Source: Bacillus_BD sp050389805
Lineage (GTDB): Bacteria; Bacillota; Bacilli; Bacillales; Cytobacillaceae
Direction: 5' to 3'
DNA: 64,000 bases
NCBI RefSeq assembly: GCF_050389805.1
Contig: NZ_CP130945.1
Location: forward strand, 1,550,001-1,614,000
In this document: in pieces, positions 55,501 through 63,721 of the stretch
Position numbering within the stretch: the stretch's first letter is position 1
Layout: each line of letters starts with the position of its first letter
Notes under the pieces: generated by a model
What the model was told of the DNA's origin: nothing
Database searches by the model: none
What the model saw: only the letters and a program-made list of their open reading frames with translations
Made by a program: the position numbers and the translations under genes

Positions 55501-55944
55501 TTACAATAAGGCTAAAACAACCTCGTATAACCGATGTCTAATTACTAATTGGACTTTTCTAGCTTTTATATGGAATTCTTCTAGGTCTTCAGATTGTTCT
55601 TCCCAAGAGAGTTTTATTTCTTTTTCTAACTTAACGATTTCTTCTTCGATCCAAGAAGAAGAGTTTTCATACATCTTGATGGTAACACTTTCATCTTGAA
55701 ATTCTTCTGGGCATTTGAAGTCGAGATGATAAAGCCAATTTTGAAATTCTTTTTCTCCCAATTTGTCTATCCTCTGTTCCAAAATTTTAATTAAGTCTTT
55801 TATCAGGTTGTTATCGAAATGTTCTTCTTTCATTTTCTTTTCTAGGTTAGATAATGTAAGGTTTTGTAGACTGTAATTCGTCGTGTCCATCCACAAGATT
55901 TCCTTGATCATTCTTGTTAATTTATCTTTATTAATAAAAATCAC
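55501..55944 (-). CDS. Hypothetical 147-residue protein
   Basis: A charged, helical, cytoplasmic protein (LSNLEKKMKEEHFDNNLIKD, WIEEEIVKLEKEIKLSWEEQ). No family recognised. The open frame starts with a GTG at 55944 that overlaps its AAAGGG; an ATG at 55911 (MIKEILWMD) or an ATT after the AAAGGG are alternatives, so the start is uncertain. Confidence 0.6.
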   Translation of the reverse strand: MIFINKDKLTRMIKEILWMDTTNYSLQNLTLSNLEKKMKEEHFDNNLIKDLIKILEQRIDKLGEKEFQNWLYHLDFKCPEEFQDESVTIKMYENSSSWIEEEIVKLEKEIKLSWEEQSEDLEEFHIKARKVQLVIRHRLYEVVLALL

Positions 55945-55996
55945 CCTTTATTGTTAAATAATTCTAATTATTACTGAATCTAACAAATTTGTCTAG

Positions 55997-56022
55997 CAAC
56001 ATGGGGCCGGTTCTCGTGTTTC
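55997..56022 (+). repeat. Repeat family C, copy 5
   Basis: CAACATGGGGCCGGTTCTCG closing with TGTTTC. This copy lies between divergent genes rather than behind a stop codon, and its left arm has decayed. Confidence 0.75.
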
Positions 56023-56110
56023 AATTAAAAGAAAAAAGTAATTTATATTTTAATAATGTAAATTATATGTTACAATTTAAGTGTGTAATCCAAGGGAGTG
56101 AATAAAAAGG

Positions 56111-56323
56111 TTGAAGGAGATATCAGTAAAAAATAAAGTAAAAATTGCCCGTATTGAAAAAGAAAATTTAACTCAAGGAGAATTGGCAAAATTAGTTGGG
56201 GTAACAAGACAAACGATGAGTCTAATCGAAGCACAAAAATATAATCCGACTATTAAAGTTTGTTTACTCATTAGCAAGCATTTAGAACGTTCATTGGATG
56301 AATTATTTTGGGTAGAGGAATAA
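56111..56323 (+). CDS. XRE-family small transcriptional regulator
   Basis: A 70-residue protein that is almost entirely one helix-turn-helix domain: KIARIEKENLTQGELAKLVG, VTRQTMSLIEAQKYNPTIKV, ISKHLERSLDELFWVEE. Such regulators precede membrane-protein genes in many Bacillaceae and usually repress their own operon. TTG start at 56111, with GGGAGTG about 13 bases upstream, somewhat far. Two membrane-protein genes follow at 22 and 23 bases, forming one operon. Confidence 0.85.
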   Translation: MKEISVKNKVKIARIEKENLTQGELAKLVGVTRQTMSLIEAQKYNPTIKVCLLISKHLERSLDELFWVEE

Positions 56324-56345
56324 CATATAAAGGAGGAATTAGTCC

Positions 56346-56717
56346 ATGCAACTTCATTTTCTAACTATATTAATTAGTTCGGTTATCGGTTACGGAATCG
56401 TGTACACAATAACAGGACAAATACAATGGGGAATAATAGTTGGGCTTCTTATTGGAGTAGGAAGTGCAAAATGGTTCAGAGTAAAGAAGCAAGAAACAAG
56501 TGACGAAATTGAATTTGACGAAAGAGTTAATCACAACATTAAACAAGCATCCCTACAAACCTTTTCAATTTCAAACCTTCTGCTTTTTGTTTACTTGTTA
56601 GTTTCAGAACAAATCCTCAACAGATTTTCAATCAATACAAGTTATTTACTGATTTATCTAACCATCACATTCGTTCTTTCTTACTATATTGTTCCTTTGA
56701 TCGTGAGAAGAAAATAA
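56346..56717 (+). CDS. Membrane protein in the XRE operon
   Basis: A 123-residue protein with four membrane segments (about residues 4-22, 26-42, 73-90 and 97-117) and a cytoplasmic stretch EIEFDERVNHNIKQASLQTF between helices two and three. DERV-x-x-I-x-x-x-A in this position resembles DUF2178-type proteins that accompany small XRE regulators. AGGAGG precedes the ATG. Confidence 0.7.
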   Translation: MQLHFLTILISSVIGYGIVYTITGQIQWGIIVGLLIGVGSAKWFRVKKQETSDEIEFDERVNHNIKQASLQTFSISNLLLFVYLLVSEQILNRFSINTSYLLIYLTITFVLSYYIVPLIVRRK

Positions 56718-56740
56718 AATGAACACAAAGAGGTGTAAAA

Positions 56741-57022
56741 ATGAATCAACCGTTACTAATTACTGCAATTGTTCTGTTTGTCCTGGCTTTTCTGATAGGA
56801 ATTAAAAAGCAAACTTGGATATTATCAGGATTCAATCAAAAACGTGTTAAAGAGCAAGATAAATTAGCAAAAATAGTTGGTTCTTATAGCTTGATGATTG
56901 GGATTGTTATGTTGGTTGGAGGTTTTTTAAACTACCCTAATAGCGAAAAAATACTATTCTCTATCATGATCATTGGTTATATTATTTTACTTGGATATGT
57001 AAACACAAAAATGGTTGAATAG
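56741..57022 (+). CDS. DUF3784-like membrane protein
   Basis: A 93-residue protein with three membrane segments and the pattern TWILSGFNQ...KEQDKLAKIVGSYSLMIGIV, which recalls the DUF3784 family. GAGGTG precedes the ATG. Last gene of the XRE operon. The function is unknown. Confidence 0.65.
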   Translation: MNQPLLITAIVLFVLAFLIGIKKQTWILSGFNQKRVKEQDKLAKIVGSYSLMIGIVMLVGGFLNYPNSEKILFSIMIIGYIILLGYVNTKMVE

Positions 57023-57065
57023 CCACTATATGAGGCATCCCTAAAGTGACAAATTCCTTTGTGAC

Positions 57066-57094
57066 TTGTCGACCATTCACGAATCCGTTATAAT
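57066..57094 (+). promoter_or_regulatory. Promoter of the S-box transcript
   Basis: TTGTCG, 17-bp spacer, TATAAT, 18 bases before the riboswitch. Confidence 0.75.
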
Positions 57095-57112
57095 AGATTT
57101 ATAAATGAATAG

Positions 57113-57254
57113 TTATCAAGAGTGGCTAAGAGATCTGGCTCAATGACGTCACAGCAACCTGCTAAGGTAAGGTGCTTCAACCAGCAAAGCAATTGCTTTG
57201 GATGATAAATCGGACGAAAACCCCTTTTGCTTCCATGGCTAAAAGGGGTTTTTT
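57113..57254 (+). ncRNA. SAM-I (S-box) riboswitch with terminator
   Basis: The aptamer runs from the P1 arm TTATCA (57113) to TGATAA (57203-57208). S-box landmarks are AAGAGTGGCTAAGAGATCTG, GGCTCAATGACGTCACAGCA followed by ACCTG, AAGGTGCTTCAACC and the AGCAAAGCAATTGCTTTG P4-like hairpin. A strong terminator follows (AAAACCCCTTTT / AAAAGGGGTTTT, 57217-57252). When SAM is bound, transcription should stop before the downstream gene. Confidence 0.88.
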
Positions 57255-57307
57255 ATTGGAGTAAAAGCCTGACCTTGATAACAAAAATTAAGAAGGAGAG
57301 AGATAAA

Positions 57308-57634
57308 ATGAATACAAACGGATTTGCGAGAGGAATCATGGCCAAAAATTACAGCACAGAGAATTTTCTAAAACATGTTGCGATCTCAGTAGAAAGACAG
57401 CTGAAGGAATGGGATGAAACCTATGAAGTCATGGTCATGAAAGGCGTACAATATGAATTTGTCATTAATCACAATGATACTTTTTATAGCCTACAATTAA
57501 CTGACCAGGACATTCATCACCTTCAGACAAAAGGTCCCTATTCTTTGGATCGGGTCATTTGGAAGGAATTAGAGGAACAGGGAGTGGCCATAAGGAATGA
57601 TTGCGGGAATTATTTAAACGTTGTGATGGGGTAA
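57308..57634 (+). CDS. Unknown protein controlled by an S-box riboswitch
   Basis: A 108-residue soluble protein: MNTNGFARGIMAKNYSTENF, then VERQLKEWDETYEVMVMKGV, FVINHNDTFYSLQLTDQDI and RNDCGNYLNVVMG. I do not recognise the family; no catalytic motif stands out, though a single cysteine lies near the C-terminus. The ATG at 57308 is fixed by AAGGAGAG. Its only neighbour on the transcript is the S-box leader, so it should be made when S-adenosylmethionine is low, which points to a role in sulfur amino acid or methyl-group metabolism. A terminator at 57669 follows. Confidence 0.75.
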   Translation: MNTNGFARGIMAKNYSTENFLKHVAISVERQLKEWDETYEVMVMKGVQYEFVINHNDTFYSLQLTDQDIHHLQTKGPYSLDRVIWKELEEQGVAIRNDCGNYLNVVMG

Positions 57635-57668
57635 GAAGGCGAAGGAATATTTGTTTTAAAATAAGATA

Positions 57669-57707
57669 CCAGTTCCTAGCATGATGAATTAATAGAATAG
57701 GAACTGG
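57669..57707 (+). terminator. Stem-loop terminator of the S-box gene
   Basis: A 10-bp stem CCAGTTCCTA / TAGGAACTGG with a 19-nt loop; the T content behind it is modest. Confidence 0.6.
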
Positions 57708-57946
57708 ATCGTATTTGTATAGAAGTTAGATTTTGGATTCATAAATGCTACAAATTTTCTAAGTGAAAAAGCGATAAAAAAGTTAGAAAGTAATGAAAGA
57801 TTTTTGAGTACAATAGTCGAACAAATAAGTCATTTGTCATATCGAAAAAGGACCTATTTTTATTTACACAATTTTTATTCTTCCTTATCTATTAAATTAA
57901 CACTATTAGTATATTGTAAAAGTAATAGATTTAGGAGGTTATGAAA

Positions 57947-59539
57947 ATGATAAAAATGAAAAAAATCATTCCAGCTTGTGTTTTATCACTATCACTGCTA
58001 GGAACAACCGTTTCTGCTGCGCCCCCAGAGCATGCAAACCATGAAAATAGGTATATTCCTGTTCAATTATTAGGGATTAATGATTTTCACGGACAATTGG
58101 ATGTGTATCGGACTGTAGGGGGAAAACAAGTAGGTGGAGCTGAATATTTAGCCGCTTATTTGAAAAAGTACGAACAGGAGAATAAAAATACATTACTTGT
58201 TCAAGTTGGAGATGCTGTTGGAGCAAGTGCTCCCGTTTCATCCTTGCTACAAGATGAACCCACCATTGAATTTTTAAATAAGGTAGGGTTTGATGTAGGT
58301 GGACTCGGAAATCATGAATTTGACGAAGGGGTGGACGAATTAAACCGCCTATTATATGGGGGAGAACATGAAACAACAGGCTATTTTGAAGGGGCAAACT
58401 TTCCATTTACCTCGGCAAATGTAGTCGATAAAGAAACAGGTGAACCGATTTTACCTCCATATGTGATTAAAAAGGTAAATGGGATGCCAATCGGTTTTAT
58501 TGGGGTAGTGACAACGGAAACAAAAAGTATTGTTCTTCCAAGCGGGATTGAAAGTGTTGAATTTACTGATGAAGTGGAAGCCATTAATAAGGCAGCCCAA
58601 GAATTAAAGGAAAAAGGGGTCGAGGCAATCGTTGTATTAGCCCATAACCCTGTTTCTTCTAATCAAGATGGCTCCAATCCTTCTGGAGATGTCGTAGAAA
58701 TCGCTAATCATGTGGATGATGAAGTGGATGTCATTTTTGGTGCCCATAATCACGGCTATGCCAATACAACCGTTGATAATAAGTTAATTGTACAATCTTA
58801 TGCAAACGGAACTGCTTTCTCGGATGTCGATTTATTGATCGACCCCAAAACAAAGGATATTGTGAAAAAGGAAGCTGAAATTGTAACGACTTACCATGAA
58901 GGAATCCAACCTGATGCTGAAATCAAAGCAATGGTAGAATCCTATAGCGAACAAATTGCTCCATTAGTCAATGAAGTCATCGGACAAGCAGATACAGCCC
59001 TAACAAGAGAACAAGATGATAGCGGAGAATCGGCTCTTGGCAATGTGGTTGCAGATTCGCAACGTGCCATCATGGGTACCGATTTTGCAATCATGAATCC
59101 AGGAGGAATTCGTGCAGATCTGGATCAAGGTGAGATCACTTGGGGTGAGGCTTATAACGTTCAACCTTTTGGAAATAGTATCGTGACAATGGACATGACG
59201 GGTCAACAAATTAAGGATACATTGGAACAACAATGGAGTGGAAGCTATCCGAAAATGCTGCAAATCTCTGGTTTGAACTACATATGGGAGAAAGATGCTC
59301 CTATCGGACAACGAATTGTGGAAATTACGGATGAGAATGGAAATCCACTAAATCCTGAACAAAGCTACAGTGTGGCCGTGAACAATTTCTTAGCCACTGG
59401 CGGTGATGGGTTTACTGTATTTAAAGAAGGGACTAACGTGGTAACAGGTCCGACAGATCTGGATACTATGGTTGAATATATTAAAAACTATGAGGGATCC
59501 ATTTCTGCACCAAAACTAGATCGAATACAAGTAAGATAA
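57947..59539 (+). CDS. Secreted 5'-nucleotidase/metallophosphatase
   Basis: A 530-residue exported enzyme that dephosphorylates extracellular nucleotides. Signal peptide MIKMKKIIPACVLSLSLLGT, cut near VSAAPPEH. The calcineurin-like domain has INDFHGQLD, VQVGDAVGAS, GLGNHEFDEG, VVLAHNP and IFGAHNHGYA; the 5'-nucleotidase C-terminal domain has ALGNVVADSQR, MNPGGIRADL, NVQPFGNSIVTM and NNFLATGGDGF. No wall anchor is present, so it is probably released. The ATG at 57947 fits AGGAGG spacing better than the ATG at 57941. A perfect 15-bp terminator stem follows. Confidence 0.92.
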   Translation: MIKMKKIIPACVLSLSLLGTTVSAAPPEHANHENRYIPVQLLGINDFHGQLDVYRTVGGKQVGGAEYLAAYLKKYEQENKNTLLVQVGDAVGASAPVSSLLQDEPTIEFLNKVGFDVGGLGNHEFDEGVDELNRLLYGGEHETTGYFEGANFPFTSANVVDKETGEPILPPYVIKKVNGMPIGFIGVVTTETKSIVLPSGIESVEFTDEVEAINKAAQELKEKGVEAIVVLAHNPVSSNQDGSNPSGDVVEIANHVDDEVDVIFGAHNHGYANTTVDNKLIVQSYANGTAFSDVDLLIDPKTKDIVKKEAEIVTTYHEGIQPDAEIKAMVESYSEQIAPLVNEVIGQADTALTREQDDSGESALGNVVADSQRAIMGTDFAIMNPGGIRADLDQGEITWGEAYNVQPFGNSIVTMDMTGQQIKDTLEQQWSGSYPKMLQISGLNYIWEKDAPIGQRIVEITDENGNPLNPEQSYSVAVNNFLATGGDGFTVFKEGTNVVTGPTDLDTMVEYIKNYEGSISAPKLDRIQVR

Positions 59540-59545
59540 ATAATA

Positions 59546-59585
59546 GGAAAGCAAATCAACGGTATGTTGATTTGCTTTCCTTTAT
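59546..59585 (+). terminator. Terminator of the 5'-nucleotidase gene
   Basis: A perfect 15-bp stem GGAAAGCAAATCAAC / GTTGATTTGCTTTCC with a GGTAT loop and a T-rich tail. Confidence 0.92.
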
Positions 59586-60228
59586 TTGTTTCGGTACGAT
59601 CGAGTTAATCGCACAAAAATTTTTTAGAAAAACAGGATCAAGAGTCCTTAAAATGAGATAAGGACTACTCTCGTTTATTACGAAAAAGTAAAGGAACAGC
59701 TTCTTAGCGGTAGGGGATGATCCATCTATTTATGAATATAATGACTACTTTTCGTTCATTCATTGATTCATGGTGGAGTGGGAAATTCAGCCCGTACTCA
59801 TTTTAAAGAATCGAAGATTTCCAAATAGGTGGTGCCTAGTAGCCTTATTCAAATAGGACTTTTATCTGTGTTTTCTCGCAGACTGAAATTTTATCATAAC
59901 CTATTACGTAAATTTTTTGAGATAAAGAGAAAAGCCCTTTTAGGGCAATGTTTATAGGAAACAGCCATTCTATTAATCGAATGGGGTCTACTTGTATGGG
60001 GGTTCGCTTTTTGGATACACAACTGGTTAAAATTGTTTTTGGGTTTATATATACGCTGACTATATTTGCGGTCTTCTTGATTCTATGAAAAAAAGGAATT
60101 CCCCGATTTCGAATGAATACCTTTGTAGGTTATCAGTCTCATCATTTTCGTTCTTGTCGAGCTAAATATCGCTATTTTAATGGGGTAAATATTTTTATTA
60201 TCGTTTTCCCAACGCGACTACAGTTATA
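59586..60228. other. Long intergenic region, no convincing gene
   Basis: About 640 bases with many stops on both strands. A short hydrophobic frame (from 59996: MGVRFLDTQLVKIVFGFIYT, ending at a stop near 60088) lacks a ribosome binding site and may be debris of a membrane protein gene. The region looks like decayed coding sequence, in line with the broken genes that follow. Confidence 0.4.
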
Positions 60229-60483
60229 TTGAAATATTTAGTTAAGGTCGAGAAGGGAACGATTACGATGACGCTGCGTAATAAAGCTGGAGAACTATTT
60301 ACAAAAACTTTTGCAGAGGATGCAGAAGGGAATTTCGAATTTATTACAGAAAGCAAGTGGCATTCCGTACAATGTGAAGGTCAAAAACAAAAGGAAGTTA
60401 CTCCGTTGAATTTGAAGTTCCAAAATGAAACGGGGACAGTTATTCTGTCCCATCGAACATTTTTAATTATCATAAAATCATAG
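60229..60483 (+). pseudogene. Truncated beta-domain protein, tail made from a repeat
   Basis: An 84-codon frame starting with TTG, without a clear ribosome binding site. VKVEKGTITMTLRNKAGELF and the following FTKTFAEDAEGNFEFITE resemble the C-terminal beta-sandwich of small Bacillus lipoproteins, but the signal peptide and first half are missing. The last residues (ETGTVILSHRTFLIIIKS) are encoded by a dispersed repeat. Probably the 3' remnant of a gene. Confidence 0.5.
60427..60453 (+). repeat. Mixed repeat related to families C and GGGACAGG
   Basis: GAAACGGGGACAGTTATTCT followed by GTCCCAT: the left arm is that of family C, while the inner GGGACAG/CTGTCCC hairpin matches the repeat at 46041. 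It lies inside the remnant frame. Confidence 0.6.
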
Positions 60484-60535
60484 TGAAGTAGTCCAGTGTT
60501 TCAATAGAACCAAAGATGTAGAAAGAGGTATATCT

Positions 60536-61177
60536 ATGGAGAAAAATGGGATCCTTAATGAGAATTTTGAAAGTGAACGTTTAAGTAACGAGTTGCAGTG
60601 GAGATGTGAGCCTAGAAAATGGTTTTTGGACAAAAACGCTTCTCAACTTGTTTTAGAAACGGATGAAGAAACGGATTATTGGCAAAAAACCCATTATGGT
60701 TTTCAAGCAGATAATGGACATTTTCTTTATGCAACAACGAATAAAAATTTTAGAATGACAACAAAAGTGAAGTTGTCACCGAGGAATAAGTATGACCAAG
60801 CAGGATTAATGATCCGACTTTCTGAAGATACATGGGTGAAGACGTCTTTGGAATACATACCAGATGGATTTAGTAAATTAGGTGCAGTCGTCACCAACCG
60901 AGGATATTCGGATTGGTCAACCCAATATGTAGATTGTGAAGATACAGTAGAATTGTACTATCAGATCTCGAGAATCGAACAAAATTGTTATGTAAATTAT
61001 TCATGGGATGGAAAAGAGTGGAATCAAATTAGAATTGCCCACGTAGATATTCCATAGAACTCATCTATCCTAGCCGGAGTATACGCATGTAGTCCTCAAG
61101 GGAAAGAGCAAGAAGTTCGTTTCGATTTTCTTACTATAGAAGAATTGGGTAATGACCCAACAGTGGCCTATTTGTAA
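60536..61177 (+). pseudogene. DUF1349 family protein with an in-frame stop
   Basis: The frame from the ATG at 60536 (GAAAGAGG upstream) encodes a concanavalin-like DUF1349 protein: NENFESERLSNELQWRCEPR, YDQAGLMIRLSEDTWVKTSL, and SWDGKEWNQIRIAHVDIP. A TAG at 61055-61057 interrupts it; the same frame then continues NSSILAGVYACSPQGKEQEV, RFDFLTIEELG to a TAA at 61175. GVYACSPQG is the usual C-terminal signature of the family, so the stop is a nonsense mutation (CAG or similar to TAG). The truncated product of 173 residues lacks the last strands. Confidence 0.75.
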
Positions 61178-61232
61178 AACGCGGGTGAAAGCTAGAAATG
61201 ACATCGTGTAGTCACGTAATTTCAGTAACCAG

Positions 61233-61268
61233 AAAATCCTCCTATTTAGAATCATCAGGGGGATTTTT
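61233..61268 (+). terminator. Terminator downstream of the DUF1349 gene
   Basis: AAAATCCTCC pairs with GGGGGATTTT (one mismatch), with a T run behind. Confidence 0.7.
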
Positions 61269-61443
61269 TATTATGCTTAAATATTTTATATGAGAAAGGT
61301 CCCTAGATTTTTTTAAAAATTTTTCAAAGTTTATTCTAGAATGATAGGTTGGCTTATATAAATAGTCATGTAGGACTTCTTTTCTATATTCTGTTCTGTC
61401 TGTTGTCCGTAAGCGGTTACTAACGAAAAGAGGAGGAAAAGCG

Positions 61444-62766
61444 ATGTTAAGCATGATTGGTTTAGTTGGGGGTTTAGCCATCCTTATTATCTTAACAATG
61501 AGAGGGATGAACCTTCTAATTGCGGGACCACTAAGTGCCTTATTTGTTGCTGTGTTGAGTGGAATGCCATTATTTCCGCAATTAGTAGGGGAAGGGGAAG
61601 CGAACTTTGTTGGAAATTATATGACTGGATTTACAGGTTTTGTGACCTCTTGGTACCTCATGTTCTTACTAGGAGCCATTTTTGGGAAACTCATGGAGGA
61701 TAGTGGCGCAGCGAGCAGTGTGTCCCAGTGGATCGTTGGTAAACTGGGGATGAAACAAGCGGTATTAGCGATTGTCATCGCTTGTGCAGTGTTAACGTAT
61801 GGTGGGGTTAGTTTGTTTGTGGTAGCATTCTGTGTTTATCCAATGGCTTTAAGTTTATTTAAACAAGCAGATCTTCCGCGTCGGTTTATTCCGGCTGCAT
61901 TAGCTTTTGGTTCTGTAACCTTTACGATGACATCTGCCGGCTCACCCGAAATTCAAAACTGGATTCCGATTGAATATTTAGGTACCACTCCTTATGCAGG
62001 TTGGGAAGTTAGTGCAATTGTTGCTGTCTTTATGATGATTTTTGGTTATTGGTGGCTAAAGAGAATGATTACCAAAGCGGTGGCAAAGGGTGAACGTTTC
62101 ATTAGTCGTGACAATGATCCAGCTGATGCTGAGGATCGTGAACTGCCAAATCCATTCACGAGTTTAATTCCTCTACTTGTCGTATTAGTGATTTCATTTA
62201 TTTTCCATGATGCTTTAATGCAATCCGCCTTAATTATCGCTCTTTTAGGTGGATGTATCGCAACTTATGTCTTAAATCGTAAATATTTTAAATCCTTTTG
62301 GAATGCCGTTTCAGATGGGACCACAGGAGCACTAATCGCTATTGCTAACACAGCTGCGGTAGTAGGTTTTGGTGGGGTTGCTAAAGCGGTTCCAGCCTTT
62401 GAAACAGCGGTAAATGCGATGACGAATATTCCAGGTAGCCCTTTAATTGGTGGAGCGATTGCGGTCAGTGTGATTGCGGGGATGACAGGATCATCTTCCG
62501 GAGGTCAGGCCATTGCCTTGCCACTTCTTGCTCCGCATTATATGGATATGGGTGTCAATCCAGAAGCATTACACCGTACTGTTGCGATCTCGTCAGGTGC
62601 GCTCGATACACTTCCACATAACGGTTATGCGGTCACAACCATCAAAGGGATATGTGGGGAGTCACACCAAGATGCTTATAATGCACTTGGAGCCTTAACG
62701 GTTATAGTTCCTTTACTCGGAACGATTTTAGCGATTGTTCTATTCTCGTTTGGATTAGGAATTTAA
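61444..62766 (+). CDS. GntP family permease
   Basis: A 440-residue transporter with about 12 membrane segments that imports small organic acids with protons. GntP landmarks: AGPLSALFVAVLSG near the N-terminus, the loop SAGSPEIQNWIPIEYLGTTP, and the late GMTGSSSGGQAIALPLLAP followed by SSGALDTLPHNGYAVTT. The last motif occurs in YxjC-type members thought to carry ketone bodies. A 3-hydroxybutyrate dehydrogenase gene follows 22 bases downstream, which supports 3-hydroxybutyrate as substrate. GAGGAGG precedes the ATG. Confidence 0.88.
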   Translation: MLSMIGLVGGLAILIILTMRGMNLLIAGPLSALFVAVLSGMPLFPQLVGEGEANFVGNYMTGFTGFVTSWYLMFLLGAIFGKLMEDSGAASSVSQWIVGKLGMKQAVLAIVIACAVLTYGGVSLFVVAFCVYPMALSLFKQADLPRRFIPAALAFGSVTFTMTSAGSPEIQNWIPIEYLGTTPYAGWEVSAIVAVFMMIFGYWWLKRMITKAVAKGERFISRDNDPADAEDRELPNPFTSLIPLLVVLVISFIFHDALMQSALIIALLGGCIATYVLNRKYFKSFWNAVSDGTTGALIAIANTAAVVGFGGVAKAVPAFETAVNAMTNIPGSPLIGGAIAVSVIAGMTGSSSGGQAIALPLLAPHYMDMGVNPEALHRTVAISSGALDTLPHNGYAVTTIKGICGESHQDAYNALGALTVIVPLLGTILAIVLFSFGLGI

Positions 62767-62788
62767 CATATTAGGAGGTTCTTTCGTA

Positions 62789-63565
62789 TTGGTAAAGGAA
62801 AGAGTGGTCTTTGTTACAGGTGCTGCACAAGGAATCGGATTTAAAATTGCAGAAGCTTTTGCTAGGGAAGGGGCCAAAATTGCCCTTTCTGATCTTAATT
62901 CGGAAAAAGTCCAAGAAGCAGCTAAGGCGCTTTGTGATCAGGGTTTTGATGCCGCTGGGCTTTCATGTGATGTATCTATAGAATCTGATATTATTGGAGC
63001 CATTAACGAGACAAAACAACATTATGGGAGCCTAGATGTTTTAATTAACAATGCAGGCTTACAGTACGTATCGATGATTGAAGAGTTTCCAACTGAAAAG
63101 TTTCAACAGATGATACAAGTGATGCTTGTTGGTTCATTTTTGACAATCAAACATGCACTCCCCATCATGAAAGAACATCATTTTGGACGGATTATAAATA
63201 TCTCATCGATTAATGGGTTAATTGGCTTTGCTGGAAAAGCAGCATACAATAGTGCAAAGCATGGTGTCGTGGGTTTAACGAAAGTAGCGGCATTAGAAAC
63301 CGCATCGTATGGGATTACCGTAAATGCGCTTTGCCCAGGGTATGTAGATACGCCCCTTGTAAGAGGGCAATTTAACGACCTTGCTCAAACACGGAAAATA
63401 CCTGTGGAAAAAGTATTAGATGAAGTCCTGTATCCGTTAGTTCCCCAAAAGAGATTATTAGATGTATCGGAAATAGCGGATTATGCACTCTTTTTAGCAA
63501 GTGAAAAAGCGAAAGGGGTCACAGGTCAGGCCATTGTATTAGATGGTGGATATACCGCACAGTGA
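62789..63565 (+). CDS. 3-hydroxybutyrate dehydrogenase (SDR)
   Basis: A 258-residue NAD-dependent SDR that oxidises 3-hydroxybutyrate to acetoacetate. Cofactor loop TGAAQGIGFKIA, NNAGLQYVSMIEEFP, catalytic serine in NISSINGL, YNSAK tyrosine/lysine pair, and the family-specific NALCPGYVDTPLVRGQ, PLVPQKRLLD and C-terminal VLDGGYTAQ. The last two are characteristic of bacterial 3-hydroxybutyrate dehydrogenases (BdhA/YxjF type). TTG start behind TAGGAGG. In an operon with the GntP permease; the CoA transferase subunits (ScoA/ScoB) found with them in B. subtilis are not in this window. Confidence 0.9.
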   Translation: MVKERVVFVTGAAQGIGFKIAEAFAREGAKIALSDLNSEKVQEAAKALCDQGFDAAGLSCDVSIESDIIGAINETKQHYGSLDVLINNAGLQYVSMIEEFPTEKFQQMIQVMLVGSFLTIKHALPIMKEHHFGRIINISSINGLIGFAGKAAYNSAKHGVVGLTKVAALETASYGITVNALCPGYVDTPLVRGQFNDLAQTRKIPVEKVLDEVLYPLVPQKRLLDVSEIADYALFLASEKAKGVTGQAIVLDGGYTAQ

Positions 63566-63590
63566 AACATGGGGATGGTTCTCGTGTTTC
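63564..63590 (+). repeat. Repeat family C, copy 6
   Basis: GAAACATGGGGATGGTTCTC closing with GTGTTTC. Its first bases complete the TGA stop codon of the dehydrogenase gene. Confidence 0.85.
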
Positions 63591-63671
63591 GCAAAAAATG
63601 GTCTGTATATTTTAAGAAAGGCTAATTTCTAGGCTCTGTTAAACGACCGATTGATAATCGATCAAAATTAA

Positions 63672-63699
63672 GGGAAACCCTAATACAATTGGGTTTCCC
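63672..63699. terminator. Stem-loop between convergent genes
   Basis: A 9-bp stem GGGAAACCC / GGGTTTCCC with a 10-nt loop, between the dehydrogenase gene (+) and the DinB remnant (-). Confidence 0.65.
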
Positions 63700-63721
63700 A
63701 TTCCTATTATTCAAAAGAGTA

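Noticed and set aside
59981..60088. A 35-codon hydrophobic frame as a small membrane protein gene.
   Set aside because: No ribosome binding site, no terminator and a surrounding region full of gene debris.
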